DNA of 61,641 nucleotides from IMG/VR virus record IMGVR_UViG_3300049893_001527, positions 1-61,641 of that record, one strand, 5' to 3'. A program made the translations under genes and the position numbers. Source of the DNA: a virus. Each line of letters opens with the position of its first letter. Position 1 is the first letter of the stretch. The notes under the pieces are model-generated. The model ran no database searches, was not told the origin of the DNA, and saw nothing but the letters and a program-made list of their open reading frames with translations. Positions 51,269 to 57,685 of the stretch are shown here, piece by piece.

Positions 51269-51568
51269 ATGGGCAAATCAGCTAGAACCAAGAAAGCCGC
51301 AGAACGACTAAAGCAAAAGCGGGCCAAGAAGGACGCTCAACGAGCCAAGTACCAATCATTTAGAGATCGTGGTGAGAATTCAAAGCGGGCGCGTCGGCAA
51401 GCTCGTAAAACGGTTAGAGCCGTAAAGTCTACTTTACATACTGTAGCGGATTGTGGGAATACAGGATGTTTGAAGTGCAATCCGGTTAACTTCAACCCAT
51501 TTCTCAAAGATGGGAAACCAACCCCCGAAATGCCTCGGTGGATGTTTCTAATGTGGCAGGAGGCTTAA
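51269..51568 (+). CDS. Very basic protein with a short Cys cluster
   Basis: 99 residues, ATG 51269 with AAAGGA. Residues 1-55 are Lys/Arg/Ala-rich helix (KKAAERLKQKRAKKDAQR), then VADCGNTGCLKCNP. A nucleic-acid-binding protein is likely; nothing more specific. Confidence 0.65.
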   Translation: MGKSARTKKAAERLKQKRAKKDAQRAKYQSFRDRGENSKRARRQARKTVRAVKSTLHTVADCGNTGCLKCNPVNFNPFLKDGKPTPEMPRWMFLMWQEA

Positions 51569-51569
51569 A

Positions 51570-51956
51570 ATGGGCCTAGATATGTATCTGTATGATATGG
51601 TAATTACCGAAGAACACTCCTTAGCAGAAATGGATCGTAGCCAACTGGCTTATTGGCGTAAGGCTAATTCCATCCATGCTTGGTTTGTGGATAACGTACA
51701 ATCCGGGGTAGATGATTGTGAGTTTTATCCAGTAACGGTTGAGCAGCTTAAAACTTTGTTGGATTTGTGTAAAAAGGCTTTGAATGCGCCTAATATCCAT
51801 GAATCACTAAAGTTTTTACAGCCTAGAAGTGGATTTTTCTTCGGTCCCGTAGATGATATGGATTGGTATTTAAAAGATTTAAGAAATACAGTTGAACAGT
51901 TAGAGGGTATTCTTAAGGATCCACCAAAGGAGATTTATTATCATTCCAGTTGGTAA
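51570..51956 (+). CDS. Conserved phage protein of the MGLDMYLY type
   Basis: 128 residues beginning MGLDMYLYDMVI, with YWRKANSIHAWFVDNVQSG, DDCEFYPV and SGFFFGPVDDMDWY. This is a widespread conserved phage/bacterial hypothetical family that I recognise by pattern, without known function. Confidence 0.82.
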   Translation: MGLDMYLYDMVITEEHSLAEMDRSQLAYWRKANSIHAWFVDNVQSGVDDCEFYPVTVEQLKTLLDLCKKALNAPNIHESLKFLQPRSGFFFGPVDDMDWYLKDLRNTVEQLEGILKDPPKEIYYHSSW

Positions 51957-52160
51957 CACCAAACTATATTGACTTCGGGGTTGTGACACTAATCACAATT
52001 GGGGGCCCCAATATAGTTTGGTGCCCTTGGTAGCAGGGATTTAAAGAGCTACCCGACACAGGTTGGATTTCTAAATGATCCAAAGCCCAAACGAAATAAG
52101 GGTAGCGAGCGACTTCCTTTATTTCGGTAATGGGCGGGGTTCCATCGGCCCCGTGTTGTT
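51957..52160 (+). ncRNA. Candidate structured RNA with at least five helices
   Basis: A 200-nt non-coding stretch. Helix 1 is 15 bp (51957-51971 with 52009-52023) and encloses TTGTGA/TCACAA; helix 2 GGTAGC/GCTACC (52029/52048); helix 3 TTGGAT/ATCCAA (52063/52078); helix 4 CGAAATAA/TTATTTCG (52092/52119); helix 5 CGGGG/CCCCG (52135/52149). GCTACCC at 52048 can also pair with GGGTAGC at 52100, an alternative fold or pseudoknot. It ends just before tRNA-Phe. Confidence 0.6.
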
Positions 52161-52164
52161 TTTA

Positions 52165-52237
52165 GGTGCTATCGCCTACGTGGTCATGGCATTCGGTTGA
52201 AGCCCGAAACATCTTGGTTCGATTCCAAGTGGCACCA
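52165..52237 (+). tRNA. tRNA-Phe(GAA)
   Basis: Acceptor GGTGCTA/TGGCACC, anticodon stem TTCGG/CCGAA, loop TTGAAGC, T stem CTTGG/CCAAG. Confidence 0.9.
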
Positions 52238-52249
52238 CAAGGAAATATA

Positions 52250-52462
52250 ATGACTGCTAATGAAATTCAAGAAATAGCTAATCAAAATAAGTTAGGCAGA
52301 GTTTGGTTTCAAGTAAAAATAGCTCAAAATACTGGTAGAGAAATAGAAGTTGGTTATATTAGTCTTAAAGATGGTTCTAGGGATTTGTTTTGCAAAAGGC
52401 AATCCAGTAGTAATCCAGACCAGTTTTATTTGTGTAATGAATACGCTAAGTTGACACAGTAA
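52250..52462 (+). CDS. Small hypothetical protein, 70 residues
   Basis: ATG 52250 with AAGGAA. Helix then beta (GRVWFQVKIAQNTGREIEVG). No family recognised. Confidence 0.6.
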   Translation: MTANEIQEIANQNKLGRVWFQVKIAQNTGREIEVGYISLKDGSRDLFCKRQSSSNPDQFYLCNEYAKLTQ

Positions 52463-52483
52463 ACGATACCGAGCGAGCCAGCG

Positions 52484-52539
52484 GGAGCCATAAATCCTTG
52501 CAAGGAGTAGTCGGGCTCCGGGGTAGGTGGAAGCCCTAC
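52484..52539 (+). other. Hairpin region before tRNA-Cys
   Basis: GGAGCC/GGCTCC (52484/52514) encloses the 12-bp palindrome TCCTTGCAAGGA (52495-52506); a second stem GTAGG/CCTAC (52523/52535) follows. Non-coding, 85-nt gap. Confidence 0.45.
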
Positions 52540-52544
52540 TTTAT

Positions 52545-52618
52545 TACACCATGGCCGAAATGGATAAGGCAACGGATTGCAAACCCGTTATGTCCCGGTT
52601 CAAATCCGGGTGGTGTAT
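52545..52618 (+). tRNA. tRNA-Cys(GCA)
   Basis: Acceptor TACACCA/TGGTGTA, anticodon stem with one A-C mismatch, loop TTGCAAA, T stem CCCGG/CCGGG. Confidence 0.85.
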
Positions 52619-52629
52619 TTGGGGGTAAA

Positions 52630-52872
52630 ATGAATATAACAGCTTATGTTTCATACCAGATTGAACAAAGAATTTGTGATGGATGGATTAAGGTAAGGGA
52701 CTTTGATGGATATTGGGATTATGGTGTTAGGGAATTCTACACATTTGCAGACGCCAAGAAATACGTTGATTATATTTCTAAGCGAAATCCTAATATAAAG
52801 TTGAGAATAGTAAGGGTACAAACAAATACCACGGTATTAGATTCTACGGGCCAACCAGAGAGGCTAAAATGA
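52630..52872 (+). CDS. Small hypothetical protein, 80 residues
   Basis: ATG 52630 after GGGGGT. Beta-rich (VSYQIEQRICDGWIKVRDF, KYVDYISKRNPNIKLRIVRV). Overlaps the next gene by 4 nt. Confidence 0.62.
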   Translation: MNITAYVSYQIEQRICDGWIKVRDFDGYWDYGVREFYTFADAKKYVDYISKRNPNIKLRIVRVQTNTTVLDSTGQPERLK

Positions 52873-53153
52873 GCAAACCGTCAAATGAAGAACTATGCCA
52901 ACAACTAATTAATGTATTATTAGCATATGATGACCGGTCTTTTGACCCTAGCATGAAAACATTAGTGCAGAAGTGGTCTATTCCAATTAAACCAATTGAA
53001 TTATTAGAAGTCATAGACCGGTGTGTTTTTGGTAGTTTGTGTTCCGGGGTAGTATTGTCCGGGTTACAATTAGTTTATGACAGACAATTAGAAGTGTTTG
53101 GTTTAACACACGAAAACGTAGTAAAAGAAGCGGTATGGCGGGACAACCCATAA
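52869..53153 (+). CDS. Small hypothetical protein, 94 residues
   Basis: ATGA overlap with the previous gene. Helical (EELCQQLINVLLAYDDRS, KPIELLEVIDRCVFGS). No motif. Ends directly at the tRNA-Leu gene. Confidence 0.62.
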   Translation: MSKPSNEELCQQLINVLLAYDDRSFDPSMKTLVQKWSIPIKPIELLEVIDRCVFGSLCSGVVLSGLQLVYDRQLEVFGLTHENVVKEAVWRDNP

Positions 53154-53227
53154 GCGGATATGATGGAATTGGCATACATATTAGGTTTAGACCCTAAGTT
53201 TTGCAGGTTCGACTCCTGCTATCCGCA
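53154..53227 (+). tRNA. tRNA-Leu(TAG) with a short variable loop
   Basis: Acceptor GCGGATA/TATCCGC, anticodon stem TTAGG/CCTAA, loop TTTAGAC, T stem GCAGG/CCTGC. The variable loop is only 5 nt; Leu tRNAs normally have a long arm. Confidence 0.8.
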
Positions 53228-53242
53228 CTAAAGGTAAAACAA

Positions 53243-53647
53243 ATGAATCCACTCAAAGATACTCAAAAATTCATTAAAGCCCTACAAACCATAGTAGAGC
53301 ATAGGTATCAATACCAATTTTGGGTAAGCAATGGTAACCTAAATCCAGACCATGCTAAGACCGTGGATTTAGGTGAAGTAATGTATAACGGGGTCAAGCA
53401 TCCTAAACAACTTAAATGGCGGTCTTCCGAACATTTTAGTTGTTTGTTGAATGAATTAGTAAGTAAGCACGTAAAATTTGTATTTGGTTTTGATTATTAC
53501 AAATTTGATTCAGTATTCGCGTGTTATACCGAAGAAACCAGAGAAGAAGCTATTACCAGACTTAAATTACAAGAAAAAGCCGCCAACGCAGAAGAATCCA
53601 GAGAACGTGCATTACTGGCGAATTTAAAGGCTAAGTACGAGCAGTAA
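53243..53647 (+). CDS. Hypothetical protein, 134 residues
   Basis: ATG 53243 with AAAGGT. Alpha/beta with a coiled-coil C-terminus (EEAITRLKLQEKAANAEESR). Last gene before the tmRNA. No family recognised. Confidence 0.62.
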   Translation: MNPLKDTQKFIKALQTIVEHRYQYQFWVSNGNLNPDHAKTVDLGEVMYNGVKHPKQLKWRSSEHFSCLLNELVSKHVKFVFGFDYYKFDSVFACYTEETREEAITRLKLQEKAANAEESRERALLANLKAKYEQ

Positions 53648-53650
53648 TAC

Positions 53651-53986
53651 GGGGGTAACAAGGTTTCGACGTAGAAATGAAATCCTCAAAGGCAAGCCGT
53701 AGTTGGTCGTTGGCTACGTTAAAAAGCGACTAAAGCATAAAAGACGCTGACATGGCTCTAGCAGCAGCTTAATTGTTGTTGCCCTTTTATTATAAATGCG
53801 AATATATAATAAAAGGTAAAGAATTCGCTAAGGCTCCGGTGGTTTAGGTGGTGGCTAACAAGCCTAGGGGCACAAAAATCAAAGTCAGCTACCCTAGTAG
53901 TAGCCTTGTAGGGGGTTAATCCTACTAAGCTTGTAGAATTTAGGACGTAGGTTTTACGGACGCGGGTTCGATTCCCGCTACCTCCA
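53651..53986 (+). ncRNA. ssrA: Transfer-messenger RNA
   Basis: 336 nt. The 5' end GGGGGTAACAAGGTTTCGACG and the 3' T arm GCGGG-TTCGATT-CCCGC with acceptor TACCTCC form the tRNA-like domain; GGGGGTA pairs with TACCTCC with one G-T. The tag frame (53734-53772) reads SIKDADMALAAA then TAA, though the exact resume codon is inferred. It ends in ALAAA rather than the usual ALAA. Rescues stalled ribosomes and tags proteins for proteolysis. It closes the RNA island. Confidence 0.92.
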
Positions 53987-54004
53987 ACCGAAGCGCGCTG
54001 TACG

Positions 54005-54050
54005 ACCCCTAGATTATCCTAAATGGGATAATCTAGGGGTTTTTATTTTT
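54005..54050 (+). terminator. Strong terminator after the tmRNA
   Basis: A 15-bp stem (54005-54019 with 54026-54040) with a 6-nt loop, followed by TTTTTATTTTT. It ends the RNA island transcript. Confidence 0.95.
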
Positions 54051-54052
54051 CG

Positions 54053-54082
54053 GGCTATCAATCTTTACGGCATTGGGGATTA
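54053..54082 (+). repeat. 30-bp exact direct repeat, copy 1 (with a late element)
   Basis: GGCTATCAATCTTTACGGCA plus ten more bases to TTGGGGATTA; identical to 56018-56047. It lies upstream of the first tailspike gene and carries CAATCTTT at 54059-54066 and a GGGG Shine-Dalgarno-like site. Confidence 0.85.
54059..54066 (+). promoter_or_regulatory. Late-promoter-like element CAATCTTT before the first tailspike
   Basis: 28 nt before the ATG at 54087, within the 30-bp repeat. The following ACGG is shared with the second tailspike element. Confidence 0.5.
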
Positions 54083-54086
54083 CGGT

Positions 54087-56012
54087 ATGGCTACCATTTC
54101 GGAAGCTGCTAGAGAATTAATTAATAGACAATGGGAAGAATTGTGTAAATTGTTGGGATATAAGTCATCTATTCCGTTGGGTGACTTTATTTCTAGTGAG
54201 CAAAGCAAAGATATAGAAAATCTGGGTACTGGTGCTGGTGTTTTAAAAGAATTTGCCGATAACTCCTTTTTTCTTAAGTCAATCAAAGAAGGCCAAAATA
54301 TTGTTGTTGATAATAATACTGATGAAATTGTAATTAATGCCGTACAGTCTACTTACGGTAATCATGTTGTACCTGCAACGGGCTCTAGGGCGGATTTGGT
54401 AACTGCTATAGAATCCTTAAGTGGAAATAATGGTACAGTACATATAGTTCAAAATACAACTATAGATACTGCCAATGTAACAGTACCTAGTAACGTGCAT
54501 TTAATTATAGAACCAACGGCTAAGTTGATTGGTAGTAACGATAAGAAAATAATTGTAGACGGAACGTTAGAGGCGTCTGCTCATCAAATATTTCAGGGAT
54601 TTGGTGCTACCGATGTAGTATTGCGTGGTCCCATTGACCGTATTTATCCACAATGGTTTGGAGCCAAAGCCGATGGCGTGACAGACGATACCGCTGCTAT
54701 TCAAGCAGCTATTAATGCGGCTAAAATCGAAATATCAACAGCATCTAAAACGGTGTATTTTTTGCCGGGTGTTTACTTGGTAAAGGGGACGTTGACGGTA
54801 TCTGGTACTGGTACGTTATTGGTTGGGGAACATTGGCGTAAATCGGCTATTCGGCATTCCCCAATTGTTGCTAATACCGATTGTGTGGTGTTTGAATATG
54901 CAACACCGTATGGTCATGGCAATGGATTTCAGGGATTGTTAGTAGAATCTACTACGACAAATAGCCGTAGGTTGTTGTCGGTAATAAATCAACACACATT
55001 CGCTGCTAGCGATTTTTATGTATCTGGTGGTGGATTTGCGAAAACGGGTATATATTTAGATTATTTAGTTAATTGTGTTTTTAAGAATTTTAAAAGTAAT
55101 GATTTTAGCGGGGTTGGGTGTCAGGGTGTGGAATCTGGACTTAATTCTTCTACAACTTGTAGCTTTAAAAAGGGTTATATTGGTTCAAACAAAAACGGAA
55201 TGGTTTTAAATGGTAGTACGTGGTTTTTGGAAGATACAATTATTGAATCTAACTCAAATGTGGGTATTTTTTTAGAAGCAGCGAATGTTGACTTAAGTAA
55301 TTGCCATTTTGAGAATAATCCTGTAGCGTCTATTTATTCTGGCACAAGTGGTAATATAAATAGCTATAGGTCTATTTATTTGGTCGGAATTTCTGGTACT
55401 CCAACAGCACAAATAGATATAAAATCAGGGAAATTTAATAGTTTTGGTGATTCTTGGTCCGGCAATTGTCCTTTGGTTAGATTAAATAGAGATGGCGTTA
55501 AACAATTAAATACCGAAGCAGCTATATTTAATTTAAATATTCCATTCAATTTCCCCGATGTAGTAGAAATTGTTAAAGATGATTCGGGCGTAATAGCTGG
55601 CACGCCTAGCTGGAAAGACCATTCGTCTTTGTATGGTCAATTTTGCGGTTCTGCGCCTATTATACGAGAAAGTTCTGCTGTTTTAAATGGTGGTGTTAGT
55701 TCATTAATGATTTTATCCGATGGGGGGGCTAGATGGCTGTTGAATGGCAGCATTACGGTTGATAAGCCTACTGCTTCGAATGGATCAACCCCAACTACGC
55801 AAACTTTGCATAATAAACGTTTTCAATTTATGTTTGAGCAAGGCGCGGGGGGCGGAAAAACCGTAGCTTTTAATCCTACTTATTGGAAACTATTGCAAGC
55901 GGTGCCAAATGGGGCAATAGCTACCGCTGGCCAACGTTTAACTGTTTGGTTTAAATATGAAGCCGACATAGGCTTATGGGTTCAGGATACTCCATTTTTG
56001 GGATGGGGTTAA
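54087..56012 (+). CDS. Tailspike 1, pectate-lyase-type beta-helix
   Basis: 641 residues. N-terminal anchor (RELINRQWEELCKLLGYKSS, LGDFISSEQ) followed by a small beta module NLGTGAGVLKEFADNSFFLK. From about 200, WFGAKADGVTDDTAAIQAAI is the pectate-lyase/tailspike beta-helix signature, with coils (NCVFKNFKSNDFSGVG, NCHFENNPVASIYSG) running to about 470. A beta-rich C-terminal domain follows. Binds and possibly cuts surface polysaccharide; catalytic residues not identified. Confidence 0.85.
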   Translation: MATISEAARELINRQWEELCKLLGYKSSIPLGDFISSEQSKDIENLGTGAGVLKEFADNSFFLKSIKEGQNIVVDNNTDEIVINAVQSTYGNHVVPATGSRADLVTAIESLSGNNGTVHIVQNTTIDTANVTVPSNVHLIIEPTAKLIGSNDKKIIVDGTLEASAHQIFQGFGATDVVLRGPIDRIYPQWFGAKADGVTDDTAAIQAAINAAKIEISTASKTVYFLPGVYLVKGTLTVSGTGTLLVGEHWRKSAIRHSPIVANTDCVVFEYATPYGHGNGFQGLLVESTTTNSRRLLSVINQHTFAASDFYVSGGGFAKTGIYLDYLVNCVFKNFKSNDFSGVGCQGVESGLNSSTTCSFKKGYIGSNKNGMVLNGSTWFLEDTIIESNSNVGIFLEAANVDLSNCHFENNPVASIYSGTSGNINSYRSIYLVGISGTPTAQIDIKSGKFNSFGDSWSGNCPLVRLNRDGVKQLNTEAAIFNLNIPFNFPDVVEIVKDDSGVIAGTPSWKDHSSLYGQFCGSAPIIRESSAVLNGGVSSLMILSDGGARWLLNGSITVDKPTASNGSTPTTQTLHNKRFQFMFEQGAGGGKTVAFNPTYWKLLQAVPNGAIATAGQRLTVWFKYEADIGLWVQDTPFLGWG

Positions 56013-56017
56013 ACAAA

Positions 56018-56047
56018 GGCTATCAATCTTTACGGCATTGGGGATTA
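56018..56047 (+). repeat. 30-bp exact direct repeat, copy 2
   Basis: Identical to 54053-54082, upstream of the second tailspike gene. Only the bases next to the ATG differ (TAT here, CGGT there). Confidence 0.85.
56024..56031 (+). promoter_or_regulatory. Late-promoter-like element CAATCTTT before the second tailspike
   Basis: 25 nt before the ATG at 56049, in the second repeat copy. Confidence 0.5.
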
Positions 56048-56048
56048 T

Positions 56049-57683
56049 ATGCCTAAATATTTAGACGCCAATTACGGTGAATTACTAGATCGGACAATAA
56101 ACCAATTACTTAAGACCCAAGGTTTAAAGGAATTACCATTTAGTTTTAGCGAAGCAATCAATAAAACTGACCCAAGTATTGCTATAGCTACTAGAACCAT
56201 ATTTGTCAGCCCCCTAAACGGTGACGACAATAATGATGGTTTAAGTGTCAGTACCCCCCTTAGAACCTTGACTGCCGCGCAAAATATAATACCTAATCCA
56301 ATGGTGGGTAGTATAACAATTAGAGTAATCGGTGGTGGAGTATTACCGGGTATTAGTTGGCGTAAAATGGGGGCTACTAAAGGGTCTACTTTAATTATTG
56401 GAACAAATTTCCCGGGGCTGGTAACCAATGCTAATATAGATACAACTACCTACAATGTTTTAGCTACTGGCACTATTAGCTCTAATGCTTCTGATCCAGA
56501 CAACGCCAATAATACCGCTACGGCATTCCAATCACAAAACTGGACGGTAACGGTTGCTGGTACTCCATTTACCCCCAATGCATTTAAAGGTAAATGGATA
56601 TGGTTTACTAGTTTAAATACTGGCTCAACTCAAGCGGCTGTGTTAAGACAAGTTATATCAAACACAAATAATACCATTGAATTTGCTAGAAATGGCGCTA
56701 CTATAACAAATGGTCATACCTTTAGTATTATAGACGTAACTACTACCATGACCAACACTATTTGGCAAGGTCAATCGCAAGTAACATTTGCGGTACAAGG
56801 CATGGCTATGTCTGGTACGGGTGGGGGAATTAATTGGGTTGCTGGATATGATTCACAATTATTTTTGACTAGTGTTAGACAAACCTTTAGTGGAACAAAT
56901 GTATTGATAGTTGGTGGGGGATTTAGGGCTATTTACAGCAATTGTCATTTAAAGTTCAATAATACTGGCATAGTTGGCTTTGTTCCTAGAAGTGCTGGAT
57001 TAACTATTAATTTTTCTGGTTGTTATTTGGAATCTAGTACGGCTACTCTAATACAAATGTTGGATGATTATGGGGCAGGGGATGTTCAGGCAGAATTCAT
57101 AGCTTCTACCATAGATTTTTCTACTGGCGCAGATTGGTATATTTATGGGTCGCAAGTCAGAATCTTACCTAAATGTAAACTAGGTACTATATTTATAGGT
57201 TACGGCAGTAATATTTATGGTACTGTAAGTGGACCATTTATAATGCCTACTGGATTAAACAAACCAGCCATTAGGGCATTTGGGCCAGTAATTGTAGATT
57301 TAAATACATTCAGGGTAAATATGAATACCAGTACGGCACCAGCTATTATAGCTGAAACCGGGGCTGTTATAAATATTGGTGAATTAAGTGGGCATTCCAA
57401 TGGTGGGGTAGTTAACACAAGCCATTCAGCATTATATGCTAAAAACGGTGGTATAATCAGGGTTGCTGTAACAGCCGATACACAATTAGTTGGCAATGTT
57501 GGTCGATTTGTTTGTGAAGCCCGCGACGGTGGTAGTGTTATATTTAATAATAGCTTTAGAGGTAATTGGACTGGCACATTAGGTTTTGCTAGTGTAGACG
57601 GGGTAACCCCTGTAGCTAGTGGGGCTTTACCAGTAGGTAGTGCAACGGAATTTAGTAGAATATACGAATCTAATACGGTGTAA
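56049..57683 (+). CDS. Tailspike 2, DUF1565-type beta-helix
   Basis: 544 residues. N-terminus differs (ELLDRTINQLLKTQGLKELP) but is a short helical anchor of the same size. TIFVSPLNGDDNNDGLSVST followed by PLRTLTAAQNII is the DUF1565 right-handed helix signature (GxDxNxGxSxxxPxxTLxxA). The body has regular coils (FSGCYLESSTATLIQMLD). Surface-binding spike; no lyase residues recognised. Confidence 0.82.
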   Translation: MPKYLDANYGELLDRTINQLLKTQGLKELPFSFSEAINKTDPSIAIATRTIFVSPLNGDDNNDGLSVSTPLRTLTAAQNIIPNPMVGSITIRVIGGGVLPGISWRKMGATKGSTLIIGTNFPGLVTNANIDTTTYNVLATGTISSNASDPDNANNTATAFQSQNWTVTVAGTPFTPNAFKGKWIWFTSLNTGSTQAAVLRQVISNTNNTIEFARNGATITNGHTFSIIDVTTTMTNTIWQGQSQVTFAVQGMAMSGTGGGINWVAGYDSQLFLTSVRQTFSGTNVLIVGGGFRAIYSNCHLKFNNTGIVGFVPRSAGLTINFSGCYLESSTATLIQMLDDYGAGDVQAEFIASTIDFSTGADWYIYGSQVRILPKCKLGTIFIGYGSNIYGTVSGPFIMPTGLNKPAIRAFGPVIVDLNTFRVNMNTSTAPAIIAETGAVINIGELSGHSNGGVVNTSHSALYAKNGGIIRVAVTADTQLVGNVGRFVCEARDGGSVIFNNSFRGNWTGTLGFASVDGVTPVASGALPVGSATEFSRIYESNTV

Positions 57684-57685
57684 TA

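Noticed and set aside
54025-54040. TAATCTA within the tmRNA terminator
   Set aside because: It is part of the terminator stem, its complement is equally present, and no gene start has a suitable distance; not counted as a late element.
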